Position numbers and translations under genes: made by a program
Notes under the pieces: generated by a model
Told to the model about the DNA's origin: nothing
The model's database searches: none
The model's input: the letters and a program-made list of their open reading frames with translations, nothing else
In this document: one piece after another, positions 30,883 to 39,877 of the stretch
Position numbering within the stretch: position 1 is the stretch's first letter
Layout: each line of letters begins with the position of its first letter
Origin: an uncultured Pseudomonadales bacterium
GTDB lineage: Bacteria > Pseudomonadota > Gammaproteobacteria > Pseudomonadales > Azotimanducaceae
Length of the DNA: 44,190 nucleotides
Reading direction: 5' to 3'
Assembly (NCBI GenBank): GCA_937921865.1
Contig: CAKZWF010000013.1
Span: 1 to 44,190, forward strand

Positions 30883-31013
30883 AACCTTTACTCACGGCCG
30901 GATCACAGAATTCGAAGACGGCGCAGTTTACCGAAAACCCGTCTATCATGCGCCACTTGCTTGGGCGCGACCACCCGAGCCGTCCTGCAGCAACCGCCTG
31001 ACACAGGCCTGAC

Positions 31014-31931
31014 GTGAGCCAAGATTCGAACGCCATGACACAGACTCCTGCAATACCCGTTCAACACGAATTTTCCGGAACTAAAGCGCGCCTTTGTTAC
31101 TTTGAGTGGGGGCCGGCTGATGGGCAGGTAGTGTTTTTAGTGCATGCAACCGGATTCCACGCGCGCTGCTGGGACCAGGTCGTGGCCGCGTTGCCCGACG
31201 ACCTGCACATCTATGCGGTCGATATGCGTGGCCATGGCCGCAGCGAGCGGGTCGAGCCCTACCAGTGGGATAGCTTCTCGGGGGATGTGGCTGAGCTGAT
31301 GGTCCATCTCGGCCTGGAGGACGTAATTGGTGTTGGCCATTCCATGGGCGGACACTGCATGGTTCAGATAGCCGCGAAGTATCCGCAGATGTTCCAGCGT
31401 CTGCTGCTGATCGACCCGGTTATTCTGCCGCCGGAAGCCTATAGCGGTGAACGCTACTCCGCATTGAATGGCCCTGAAGACCATCCGGTGGCCAAGCGCA
31501 AAGGACACTGGCGCAACTGGCAGGAAATGTTTGACCGATTCAAAGACCGTAAACCGTTTTCCCTTTGGCGTCCGCAGGTGCTTGAAGACTATTGCCGCTA
31601 CGGCGTGCTGCCGCTGGCGGACGGTGAAGGTTTTGAACTGGCCTGCCCGGGACTGGTCGAGGCATCCATCTACCTGGGCAACACTCAGACAGACGTTCAT
31701 CAGCTGCTGGGTGAGGTGTCAGTTCCGGTGGTGATCCTGCGCGCCAGATCCCGATCCGCCGATGACCACGACATCATGGACTTTTCACTGTCGCCAACCT
31801 GGAGTGAACTGGCGGTCCAGTTCCCGGATGCCCGGGATGTCTATCTGCCGCACCTGACTCACTTCATTCCGATGCAGGAACCGGAACTGGTGGCGCGATT
31901 CATTGTCGATAAAGACGCAGAAGCCGGCTGA
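31014..31931 (+). CDS. Alpha/beta hydrolase
   Basis: A 305-residue cytoplasmic hydrolase. The oxyanion-hole region is FLVHATGFHARCWD, the strand before helix C carries VDMRGHGRSERV, the nucleophile elbow is GHSMGG (S110), and the late catalytic histidine is probably in LPHLTHFIPMQ. The overall pattern is that of esterase, haloalkane-dehalogenase or MhpC-like enzymes; the substrate cannot be predicted. GTG 31014 has AGG six bases before it; an ATG lies at 31035. The following sugar-dehydrogenase gene starts about 95 bases downstream and may be independent. Confidence 0.88.
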   Translation: MSQDSNAMTQTPAIPVQHEFSGTKARLCYFEWGPADGQVVFLVHATGFHARCWDQVVAALPDDLHIYAVDMRGHGRSERVEPYQWDSFSGDVAELMVHLGLEDVIGVGHSMGGHCMVQIAAKYPQMFQRLLLIDPVILPPEAYSGERYSALNGPEDHPVAKRKGHWRNWQEMFDRFKDRKPFSLWRPQVLEDYCRYGVLPLADGEGFELACPGLVEASIYLGNTQTDVHQLLGEVSVPVVILRARSRSADDHDIMDFSLSPTWSELAVQFPDARDVYLPHLTHFIPMQEPELVARFIVDKDAEAG

Positions 31932-32026
31932 TCCCGGCAAGCTGGCCGGTGAACGCTGAGCAACGAAGAATCCCTTCCGGAAAAAAGCCGGGGCAAATAC
32001 GTGAAAAAAACTTGAGGAGCCGAATC

Positions 32027-33136
32027 TTGTTTGCAGTTAATTGTTGCCGTTTTCAACTGGTGGGATTAACGCTGTTGCTGGCCACAGGCTGCGTAGCGGG
32101 TGCAGGTTCTCAGAACCCGTTTGTGACTCAGGCGGTTGCTGAATTTGATCGGCCCTGGGCGATGGTTTTTCTGCCTGATGGCCGAATGCTGGTAACGGAA
32201 AAAACCGGCGCTTTGCTGCTGGTAACGCCGCAGGGTGACAAGCAGGAAATCGCCGGTGTGCCGGATGTGGACTACGGTGGTCAGGGCGGCCTCGGCGACG
32301 TGATTCTGCATCCGGAATATGCCGTGAATCAGCAGATCTATCTGAGTTATGCCGAAGCCGGCGAAGACGATACCCGAGGCGCCGTGGTTGTTCGTGCCCG
32401 ACTCGATCTGGACGCCCGCGAACTTTCCGGGCTCACCAGAATCTGGGAGCAGTTCCCGAAGGTGACCGGTCGAGGCCACTATGGTCACCGCTTGGCGTTT
32501 GATGCCCAGGGATATCTGTTCATCAGCTCCGGTGATCGACAGAAGTTCACCCCCGCACAGGACATGCAGCAGAACCTCGGCAAAATCCTGCGCCTGAACG
32601 ACGATGGTTCAATCCCGGCAGATAATCCCTTTGCCGATCAGGGCGGGATTGCCGCACAGGTCTGGAGCCTGGGTCAGCGTAATCCGCTGGGCATTGTTTT
32701 TGATCAGCGCGGGCAGCTGTGGGAAATCGAGATGGGACCGGCGGGCGGCGATGAGCTGAATCTGATCACCGCAGCGGAAAACTATGGTTACCCGGTGGTA
32801 TCCAATGGTGATCACTACAATGGCGACGAAATCCCAGACCACGACACCCGACCGGAGTTTGCAGAGCCGGAGATCTGGTGGACGCCGGTGATTTCTCCTG
32901 GAGGCATGATCATCTATTCTGGTGCATTATTTGATGCCTGGCGGGGCAACGCGCTGGTCGCCGGTCTGTCATCCAAGGCACTGGTGCGTATTAACCTGGA
33001 AGGTGAGCCGGCCGAGATCGAACGTTATGACATGGGTGAACGCATCCGCGCGGTGGCCGCTGACTCCCAGGGGGTGGTCTATCTCCTCGAAGATGGTGAA
33101 GACGGCAGAATGCTGCGGCTGACACCCGCACCCTGA
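32027..33136 (+). CDS. PQQ-dependent sugar dehydrogenase (YliI/GDH-B type), lipoprotein
   Basis: Six-bladed beta-propeller quinoprotein that oxidises aldose sugars in the periplasm. The TTG at 32027 is chosen over the longer reading from 31949 because GAGGAG lies seven bases upstream. It also gives a clean lipoprotein signal ending LLATGC. Family motifs in order: FDRPWAMVFLPDGRMLVTEKTG, DYGGQGGLGDVILHPEY, GRGHYGHRLAFDAQGYLFISSGDR (with the catalytic-base His), RNPLGIVFD, and LWEIEMGPAGGDELNLI. It needs PQQ; no PQQ synthesis gene is in the window. An 11-bp inverted repeat follows the stop. Confidence 0.92.
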   Translation: MFAVNCCRFQLVGLTLLLATGCVAGAGSQNPFVTQAVAEFDRPWAMVFLPDGRMLVTEKTGALLLVTPQGDKQEIAGVPDVDYGGQGGLGDVILHPEYAVNQQIYLSYAEAGEDDTRGAVVVRARLDLDARELSGLTRIWEQFPKVTGRGHYGHRLAFDAQGYLFISSGDRQKFTPAQDMQQNLGKILRLNDDGSIPADNPFADQGGIAAQVWSLGQRNPLGIVFDQRGQLWEIEMGPAGGDELNLITAAENYGYPVVSNGDHYNGDEIPDHDTRPEFAEPEIWWTPVISPGGMIIYSGALFDAWRGNALVAGLSSKALVRINLEGEPAEIERYDMGERIRAVAADSQGVVYLLEDGEDGRMLRLTPAP

Positions 33137-33163
33137 GACCGGAATGATCTGGTGTCTGCAAAT

Positions 33164-33193
33164 GTCGATACCCGTGGAACCCCGGGTATCGAC
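33164..33193. repeat. Perfect 11-bp inverted repeat after the sugar-dehydrogenase gene
   Basis: GTCGATACCCG and CGGGTATCGAC pair perfectly around an eight-base loop. It lies 27 bases after the dehydrogenase stop and 55 before the start of the Lon-like gene. There is no T run on either side, so it may stop or stabilise the upstream message, or be an operator for the next operon. It is unrelated to the window-wide repeat. Confidence 0.7.
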
Positions 33194-33247
33194 CTTGGTG
33201 CTTCGCCCTAGAATATTCTCCTAACACTCCCTGGATGGGCTGGAAAA

Positions 33248-35635
33248 ATGGAGCTGACGCCCGAACACCTGCTCAGAACCGTAAACGCTGCTTCACTGCC
33301 GTTTGAGACGACTGCGGACATAGAGCCTCGACTGGAACCCATTGCCCAGATCCGCGCGCGTGATGCACTCGAATTCGGCACCGGCATACGCTTTCCCGGC
33401 TACAACGTTTATGCCCTGGGTGCGCCCCAGACCGACAAGCGGGAGTTGATCATCAGCCGCCTGACGGAACTGGCAGCTGAAGAGTCGGTCCCCGACGACT
33501 GGTGTTACCTGCACAACTTCGAGGATTCAGCACGACCGCTGTGGGTGCAGCTACCCGCCGGCACTGGCCGTCGCCTGCGGCAGGAAATGGCGGAATTCAT
33601 CAGCAACGTTCGCGCGCTGATTCCAGCAGCGCTGAAGTCAGACGAGTTCCAGCGGGAGAACCAGGCTCTGGCCAGTTCGCTGCAGCAGCGCCAGGCCAGC
33701 GATGCGGCTGATCTCGAGGAACAGGCCAAATCGCTCGGACTGACCATGCTGCCTACCCCGAACGGATTCGCTTTTGCGCCTGTTGAGGATGGCAAGGTGA
33801 TGGAACAGGAAGCTTTTCTCAAGCTGAACGAGGCAGATCGCAAAAAACTGCAGCAAGCCATCGACGAAATGACCAGTAAACTGGTGGAACGCCTGCGCGA
33901 ATACCCCGAATACCAACAACAGCTCAGAGACTCGCAACGGAAACTCGCCACCAGCACCGCAGAAACCACCATCGTCGGTCTGCTGGCGCCGCTGCGACAG
34001 CGTTACCAGGTCAATACCAAACTGATGCTCTATCTGAATTCGGCGAAAGACGAATTGCTCGCCAATCTCGAAAAAATCCTTGCATCAGAACAACCCAGTG
34101 GACAACCGGCCTGGCTCACCGCGCAGGATCCGGCGACGTTTTTCGCAAGCTTCAATGTCAATCTGATCAGCGATGGCTCCGAGTTGAACGGCGCGCCTAT
34201 TCTCTACGAAAGCAATCCGAGCCTGGACAACCTGATAGGCAAGCTCGAACATCGAATGGAATTTGGTGCACCTGTCACGGATTTCAATCTGATCCGTGCC
34301 GGGGCTCTGCACCGAAGCAACGGCGGTTATCTGCTGCTCGACGCTGAGCGCCTGATCCAGAAGCCCTTCGCCTGGGAGGCGCTCAAGCGTGCCTTGAGCG
34401 ACCATTCGTTGCGTATGGAGTCGGTGAGCCAGATGCTCAATCTCACCTACTCGGTATCGCTGGAACCAGAACCGATTCCTCTGGACGTAAAGATAGTTCT
34501 GCTGGGTTCACGGCAGCTTTATCATCTGTTGCGTCACTACGACCCTGACTTCGATGAGCTGTTTAAAGTTGTGGCAGATTTCGATGACGATGTCGAATGG
34601 GACGACGAGCAGGTGAGCGCGTATGCAGGGCTGATCGCCCGGATCGTCGGCGAAGCTGGAATCCGCCATCTTGATGCCGGTGCGGTAGCTCGAGTTCTCG
34701 AACACAGCAGTCGACTGGTTGAAGACCGGGAGCGGCTGTCGACTCACATCAGCGACATTCGCGATCTGCTGCGCGAAGCTGACTTCATCGCGGGTAAGTC
34801 GAGTTCTGACCTGATCAACCGCAAACATGTCGACGATGCGATCGAGCAGCGCATTTACAGACTGGATCGTTTTCGCGAGCTGGTTAGAGAAAATGTCAGC
34901 CGGGGCTTGATCCTGGTGGAAACCAGCGGTGTCAGAGTCGGCCAGATCAATGGTCTTTCGGTGATGACGATGGGTCAGGTGCAATTCGGTCAACCGACTC
35001 GAATCACTGCGACGGCGCGGCTGGGGCGTGGTGAACTCATCGACATCGAGCGCGAATCCAAGCTTGGTGGCAAGATTCACTCGAAAGCGGTGATGATTGT
35101 GTCTTCGTTTCTTGGTGCCCGGTATGCCAGAGAGCTGCCGCTGTCACTGCACGCAACGCTGGTCTTCGAACAGTCGTACGGCGGTATCGAAGGAGACAGC
35201 GCGTCAATTGCCGAAGTCTGCGCGTTGATCTCAGCGATCACCGAACAACCAATGAAGCAGTCACTGGCAGTCACCGGATCCATGGATCAGCATGGTGCTG
35301 TACAGGCGATTGGCGGCGTGAACGAAAAAATCGAGGGATTCTTTGATATCTGCCGCGAACAGGGTCTGACCGGAAAACACGGTGTTCTGATACCGCACAC
35401 CAATCGTGATCATCTGATGCTCCGACAGGATGTCGTAGATTCAGTTGCTGCCGGTATGTTTCATGTATACACGATGGCCAGTGTTGATGACGCGATCGAA
35501 CTGTTGTTTGCGGCTGAAGACCAGGACACGATCGACAGCAGCACGATTGACGAGCTGATGCACAAGCGCGTTCGCGAACTGTTTGAGCTGCGGCGCCAGA
35601 TCGCATCCTCCGCGGAGGCGGGCGATGACAGCTGA
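33248..35635 (+). CDS. Lon-family (S16) protease with degenerate Walker A
   Basis: A 795-residue protein of the LonB/YcbZ-like group. The AAA-like N-terminal half contains GIRFPGYNVYALGAP followed by QTDKRELI. The P-loop (residues 58-66) lacks the GxxGxGK(T/S) signature. A Walker-B-like GGYLLLDAERL is near residue 357. A coiled, Gln/Glu-rich insert spans about 115-245. The C-terminal protease domain is intact: the catalytic Ser in GIEGDSASIAE (about 652) and Lys in GVNEKIEGFF (about 694). ATP hydrolysis is therefore doubtful while proteolysis should work. It is the first gene of a coupled four-gene operon; its stop overlaps the next start by 11 bases. Confidence 0.88.
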   Translation: MELTPEHLLRTVNAASLPFETTADIEPRLEPIAQIRARDALEFGTGIRFPGYNVYALGAPQTDKRELIISRLTELAAEESVPDDWCYLHNFEDSARPLWVQLPAGTGRRLRQEMAEFISNVRALIPAALKSDEFQRENQALASSLQQRQASDAADLEEQAKSLGLTMLPTPNGFAFAPVEDGKVMEQEAFLKLNEADRKKLQQAIDEMTSKLVERLREYPEYQQQLRDSQRKLATSTAETTIVGLLAPLRQRYQVNTKLMLYLNSAKDELLANLEKILASEQPSGQPAWLTAQDPATFFASFNVNLISDGSELNGAPILYESNPSLDNLIGKLEHRMEFGAPVTDFNLIRAGALHRSNGGYLLLDAERLIQKPFAWEALKRALSDHSLRMESVSQMLNLTYSVSLEPEPIPLDVKIVLLGSRQLYHLLRHYDPDFDELFKVVADFDDDVEWDDEQVSAYAGLIARIVGEAGIRHLDAGAVARVLEHSSRLVEDRERLSTHISDIRDLLREADFIAGKSSSDLINRKHVDDAIEQRIYRLDRFRELVRENVSRGLILVETSGVRVGQINGLSVMTMGQVQFGQPTRITATARLGRGELIDIERESKLGGKIHSKAVMIVSSFLGARYARELPLSLHATLVFEQSYGGIEGDSASIAEVCALISAITEQPMKQSLAVTGSMDQHGAVQAIGGVNEKIEGFFDICREQGLTGKHGVLIPHTNRDHLMLRQDVVDSVAAGMFHVYTMASVDDAIELLFAAEDQDTIDSSTIDELMHKRVRELFELRRQIASSAEAGDDS

Positions 35636-36425
35636 TTCTCCAATCCGGGTTCTGTTGACGCTTGACTGCGGGGCGGTGGACGCGGACTCGTTGCGCGCTG
35701 CGAAACTCATTGCTGCAGATGGCCAGCTGGAAATCACTGGCCTCTATGTTGAAGATGAGGATCTTTACCGCGCAGCTCAACTGCCGGGCGCGACTGAGGT
35801 CTCCAGCGCTGGTCAGATTTCGGTGCTCGACCACGATGCGCTGGCTGTGCAGATTGCCCAGGAGGCGCAACGCGCCAGGATGCAGTTCGAGAAACTGGCT
35901 GGCGTATTGAAACTTCCCTTCTCGTTTCGCATTGCCCGGGGTCGACTCGTAGAAACTCTGGTCAATGCAGCTGCCAAGTCCGATCTGGTTGTAGTCAGCA
36001 GATCATTGCGCACCAGTGGGCTTCGCGCGCGTCATGCGAGCGAGTTCAGACCGCTGATGGAGCAACAACGCAGCCTGTTGTTCGTCAACGAACCCTGGCG
36101 GTCTGGACGTGCGGTGATCGTATTGTGCGAAAGCCCATCGCCACGGAGTGAAAGAGCGCTCCTGGCGGGTAAAAGAATTGCTGAGGATGACGACCTGCGT
36201 TTACTGATGGCCGTTCCGCAGGGGTTTGAACCTGCCGACAGTGCGAGACCCGCCGGTGTAGAACTGCTGGTTCTCCCGGAGTGGACCGAAGCCGCCATTG
36301 TTGATCTGTGTGAAACCTCAGACGCACGCCTGCTGGTTGTGCCGGCCGGACAACACATCGACTGGCGGACAATGCTGCTGCGTCTTGTCGACCGATTGTC
36401 CTGCTCGCTGCTCAAACTCGACTGA
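35625..36425 (+). CDS. Tandem universal-stress-protein-like protein
   Basis: A 266-residue soluble protein built from two alpha/beta halves. The first (about 1-140) has IRVLLTLDCGAVDADSLRAAKLIAADGQLEITGLYVEDEDLYRAAQLPG and SDLVVVSRS. The second (about 145-266) has RAVIVLCESPSPRSERALLAGKRIAEDDDLRLLMAVPQG and DARLLVVPAG. This resembles a duplicated UspA fold, but the ATP-binding glycine motif G-2x-G-9x-G(S/T) is not evident in either half. ATG 35625 overlaps the Lon-like stop by 11 bases, and its own stop overlaps the next ATG (TGATG). It is probably a regulator or adaptor for its operon partners; no enzyme activity is visible. Confidence 0.7.
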   Translation: MTADSPIRVLLTLDCGAVDADSLRAAKLIAADGQLEITGLYVEDEDLYRAAQLPGATEVSSAGQISVLDHDALAVQIAQEAQRARMQFEKLAGVLKLPFSFRIARGRLVETLVNAAAKSDLVVVSRSLRTSGLRARHASEFRPLMEQQRSLLFVNEPWRSGRAVIVLCESPSPRSERALLAGKRIAEDDDLRLLMAVPQGFEPADSARPAGVELLVLPEWTEAAIVDLCETSDARLLVVPAGQHIDWRTMLLRLVDRLSCSLLKLD

Positions 36426-37759
36426 TGACAGGCAAACGTACCCGCGTCGTCATCTGTGGGGCAGCCGGCCGGGACTTTCACAATTTCAATGTTGTTTACC
36501 GTGCGGACGCAAGCTGTGAGGTCGTCGCTTTCACCGCAACTCAGATCCCCGGTATCGACGCTCGTACCTATCCTGCTGTGCTGGCTGGACCTTTGTATCC
36601 AGACGGCATTCCAGTTGTTGCAGAGCAGGATCTTGAAGAACTGATTGCGCAGCAGAATGTGGAAGAGGTGGAGTTCGCCTACAGCGACATTGATGCTAAC
36701 CAGGTACTGAACGTTGCATCGCGGGCAATGGCTTGTGGCGCCAGCTTCAGATTGCTCGGACCCCGGGCGACGATGCTACCCGCCAATCGCCCCGTGCTGG
36801 CGGTGTGCGCAGTGCGCACCGGTTGCGGGAAATCCCAGGTGACTCGTTTTCTGGCGACCCAGCTGCACGCGCGCGGCGTCCGCACCGCAGTTGTTCGTCA
36901 CCCAATGCCCTACGGGGACCTCAACCGGCAAACTGTTCAGCGCTTCGCGGATATGGAAGATCTCGCCGCTGCAGATTGCACCCTGGAAGAACGCGAAGAA
37001 TACGAACCCCATATACGCAATGGCAGTATCGTCTTTGCCGGTACCGACTATGCGCAGATTCTGGCCGCGGCTGAAGCCGAAGCAGATCTGATCCTCTGGG
37101 ATGGCGGCAACAACGACTTTCCGTTCTTCCGCCCGGACTTCACGATTACGCTGGTGGATGCGTTGCGCCCCGACCAACTGGAAAGCCATTATCCGGGTGG
37201 CGTGGTGTTAAGGATGGCGGATCTGATCATCGTCAGTAAAACTGATGCCGCCAGCACTGCTCAAGTAGACACTGCGCAGGCTGGATTGCAGCGTCTGGTC
37301 CCGGATATACCGTATGTGCTGGGTCGGTCACCCGTCAGGGTCGAAAGCCCGGAACGTCTGCTCGGTGCCAGGGTGCTGGTGGTCGAAGATGGTCCAACCA
37401 CGACCCATGGCGGCATGGCCCACGGCGCCGGATACCAGGCTCTGCAGGGGATTGCGGATGTGACCATTGTCGATCCTCGCGACACCGCTACGCCCCAGTT
37501 GATGGCAGTATTTGAACGCTATCCACATATCGCCAATGTGCTGCCTGCGATGGGTTACAGCGCCAGCGCTTTGAGCGATCTGGCGGCGACGATCAACGCG
37601 GCTGACATCGACTATGTTGTCGCAGGTACGCCAATCGATCTGGCTGGCGTTGTCGATCTGTCCGTGCCGGTTGTTCGCGTGCACTACGATTACGAGGACG
37701 CAGAAGCTTCTGGTCTGATGCAGAATCTGGAAAAGTTTCTCAGTCGCTGTGGATTTTAA
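36425..37759 (+). CDS. Cyclic 2,3-diphosphoglycerate synthetase-like P-loop protein
   Basis: A 444-residue protein. The N-terminal Rossmann-like domain begins RVVICGAAGRDFHNFNVVYR, a signature I associate with the cPGS family. A P-loop follows at residues 131-138 (RTGCGKSQ), then RTAVVRHPMPYGDLNRQTVQRF, DLILWDGGNNDFPFF and ADLIIVSKTDA, a GTPase/ATPase-like core. In thermophilic methanogens cPGS closes 2,3-diphosphoglycerate into a cyclic thermoprotectant; bacterial homologues have no proven reaction. It is coupled to the Usp-like gene (one shared base) and to the carbamate kinase (11-base overlap). A phosphoryl-transfer or switch role is likely; the substrate is unknown. Confidence 0.82.
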   Translation: MTGKRTRVVICGAAGRDFHNFNVVYRADASCEVVAFTATQIPGIDARTYPAVLAGPLYPDGIPVVAEQDLEELIAQQNVEEVEFAYSDIDANQVLNVASRAMACGASFRLLGPRATMLPANRPVLAVCAVRTGCGKSQVTRFLATQLHARGVRTAVVRHPMPYGDLNRQTVQRFADMEDLAAADCTLEEREEYEPHIRNGSIVFAGTDYAQILAAAEAEADLILWDGGNNDFPFFRPDFTITLVDALRPDQLESHYPGGVVLRMADLIIVSKTDAASTAQVDTAQAGLQRLVPDIPYVLGRSPVRVESPERLLGARVLVVEDGPTTTHGGMAHGAGYQALQGIADVTIVDPRDTATPQLMAVFERYPHIANVLPAMGYSASALSDLAATINAADIDYVVAGTPIDLAGVVDLSVPVVRVHYDYEDAEASGLMQNLEKFLSRCGF

Positions 37760-38618
37760 AGACCGCCCTCTGCTGGTTCTCGCCCTGGGCGGGAATGCGC
37801 TGTCACCACCGCTGCAGACGTCGGATTATGAGTCGGAACGGCAGATCATCCATGACACCGGGAAGACCATCGATCAGCTGATTGAGCTGGGTTACCGTCT
37901 GGTGATTGTGCACGGCAACGGCCCCCAGGTTGGTCGGCTGATGATCAACGACTCTGCTGATGGCAATCTGGATATCCATATCGCCCAGACCCAGGGAGAA
38001 CTGGGCTATCTGCTGGCGGCTGCCAGCAGCAATTTGCTTGTCTCCATTGTGACTCGCTGCATCGTGGCTTCGAAACCTGCGCCAGCAATCAAACCGGTGG
38101 GTCCGTGGCGAACTGATTCTCCTCCTGCTGATGCACCAACAGTCTTCAGCGACAAAGGTTGGCGTCTGCTGGTCGCGTCGCCCCGGCCGACAGAAATCAT
38201 TGAATTGGCAGTTATCGCTGCGTTGAGCAATTCTCATCATGTGATTGCGGGTGGGGGTGGAGGAATTCCTGTGACGTCATCCGGACAGCCGGTGTCAGGG
38301 GTTGTTGATAAAGACTGGATCGCCAGTTATCTCGCGATCAGGCTGCAGGCTGAAACGCTGATCCTCGCGACGGACGTTGAGCATGTGTTTGAGAACTTCG
38401 GCAAAATCGACCAGCTGCCGCGCTCGGAGCTGACGATAGCTGCAGCGGAGAAACTTCTTGAGAGCAATGAGATTGAAGATGGTTCGATGGCGCCAAAACT
38501 TTCCGGCGCCGTTGATTTTGTCCGTCAGACCGGTCACCCGGCACGCATCTGCCATCTGCATCAGATCATTGCAGCATTGCGCGGAGAGTCGGGAACCCTG
38601 CTAACCGGAGCGGTATGA
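37749..38618 (+). CDS. Carbamate kinase
   Basis: Amino-acid-kinase-family enzyme of 289 residues, slightly shorter than typical 310-residue members. It interconverts carbamoyl phosphate plus ADP with carbamate plus ATP. Motifs in order: ALGGNAL (12-18), VIVHGNGPQVG (52-62), AQTQGELGYLLA, GGGGGIPV, VVDKDWIASYLA (Lys 188) and GSMAPK (Lys 250). The normally conserved SPKP motif reads SPRP (R146), a Lys-to-Arg change. It starts at GTG 37749 inside the preceding gene. No arginine deiminase or ornithine transcarbamylase is nearby, so the usual arginine-fermentation role is not supported. Its end overlaps the convergent MFS gene by 18 bases. Confidence 0.9.
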   Translation: MDFKDRPLLVLALGGNALSPPLQTSDYESERQIIHDTGKTIDQLIELGYRLVIVHGNGPQVGRLMINDSADGNLDIHIAQTQGELGYLLAAASSNLLVSIVTRCIVASKPAPAIKPVGPWRTDSPPADAPTVFSDKGWRLLVASPRPTEIIELAVIAALSNSHHVIAGGGGGIPVTSSGQPVSGVVDKDWIASYLAIRLQAETLILATDVEHVFENFGKIDQLPRSELTIAAAEKLLESNEIEDGSMAPKLSGAVDFVRQTGHPARICHLHQIIAALRGESGTLLTGAV

Positions 38619-39791
38619 CCATAAGCCTGTAAAGCGGATGCCGATCGCAAAGATGGCCAGCGAGACGATGATGCCCGGTAGCAGCGCGGTCAGGGGCGCA
38701 GTTTGCGAAATCAGCACCCCGAGCAGTACTGAACTGATCGGTGACGACACCAGAAAACTCAGCAGCAGCACCGAAAGAATCTGCGCTCGCACCGGGGCCG
38801 GCGCCAGCTCCTGAACTGTGGTGCGTACCATCGTCGTGGTTACGCCCATATTCAGCCCCCAGGCGAACATCGCCAGATAGAACAGCCATAAACTCGGCTT
38901 TACCCACAGCAGCGCCAGAATCGCAACGCGGCTGAGCTGCATCAACAGAAACAGCCGGCCGGGATGGCGCAGCGGCATGAACAGCAGCAGGATGACATTC
39001 GAACCAATGCTTCCTACCGTGAAGATGATCATGACTTCGGCGAAAAAAGCAGCGTCGCCGCCATAGACCTCTTTGACTATGTAGGGAATCGCCACGATAT
39101 AGGCGCCAGCGTTGAACAGGCTGGAGAGAAAATTCAGCGCCACGACGTTGCGCACCAGCGGCAGTTTTTTCAGCGCTCTGAAACCATCGGCAAGTTTTGG
39201 CTTCGTGGTGTGCTGCATGGGCAGCGCGGGCAGGCGTCGAACAGCAAAAATACCGATGAAGAACAGGGCTGCTTGAATCAGCAGTACATTGCCGAGACCG
39301 ATCTCATCGAGATGGCCGCCGAGATAGAATCCCAATGTCCCGATCAATGATGTGAAGATCGTCATCGTGGTGACAGCTCGCTGAACGTCCAGAAGGGCAA
39401 CGCGGCTCAGCATCGACTGCCGGGCGGGATCCGACAGTGCCTGAACGCTGGCCATCAGGATGCCGAATACCACGACCCACCAGTAACTGAGCAGATCCTG
39501 GAAGAACACCACAGCGATGAGCAGTGGTGGCAGCGTCATCAGCAGATGCATCACGCTCAGGTAACTGCGACCGTCGAAGCGATCGCCGAGAAAACCACCC
39601 AGCAGCAGGATGAAAAGCGGCGGAAACTCTGCCAGGGACCGCGCGAAGCCGGCTTCATCCGCCGGTCGTTCCAGCACTCCGACCAGCAGCCAGCTGAACA
39701 GAAAGCCCTGCAGACTCATACCCGCCATCCACAGGCTGGAACTGATCAGATAGTAGGGAAATGCGGAACGGGGTGGCTGTTCTATGCTCAT
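38601..39791 (-). CDS. MFS transporter
   Basis: A 396-residue, twelve-helix major-facilitator protein from ATG 39791; an earlier ATG at 39836 would add 15 polar residues. The loop between helices 2 and 3 reads GGFLGDRFDGRSYLSVMH, matching the MFS G-x-x-x-D-R-x-G-R signature. It resembles the enterobactin-exporter-like or DHA3 group in the region SDPARQSMLSRV. The substrate is unknown. The ribosome-binding site is weak. It converges on the carbamate kinase gene with an 18-base overlap, and its promoter must lie in the 39792-40004 gap. Confidence 0.9.
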   Translation of the reverse strand: MSIEQPPRSAFPYYLISSSLWMAGMSLQGFLFSWLLVGVLERPADEAGFARSLAEFPPLFILLLGGFLGDRFDGRSYLSVMHLLMTLPPLLIAVVFFQDLLSYWWVVVFGILMASVQALSDPARQSMLSRVALLDVQRAVTTMTIFTSLIGTLGFYLGGHLDEIGLGNVLLIQAALFFIGIFAVRRLPALPMQHTTKPKLADGFRALKKLPLVRNVVALNFLSSLFNAGAYIVAIPYIVKEVYGGDAAFFAEVMIIFTVGSIGSNVILLLFMPLRHPGRLFLLMQLSRVAILALLWVKPSLWLFYLAMFAWGLNMGVTTTMVRTTVQELAPAPVRAQILSVLLLSFLVSSPISSVLLGVLISQTAPLTALLPGIIVSLAIFAIGIRFTGLWSYRSG

Positions 39792-39877
39792 GTTGGCTTT
39801 TTTTTGGTGATGATACCCGTCTGTGTGTCGCACCAACCAATTGTTAATTACTTGTCAGCAAGCTGAGGAGATTAATT

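Noticed and set aside
31949..32026. Upstream start for the sugar dehydrogenase
   Set aside because: The extra 26 residues are polar and would bury the lipoprotein signal. TTG 32027 has an ideal ribosome-binding site.
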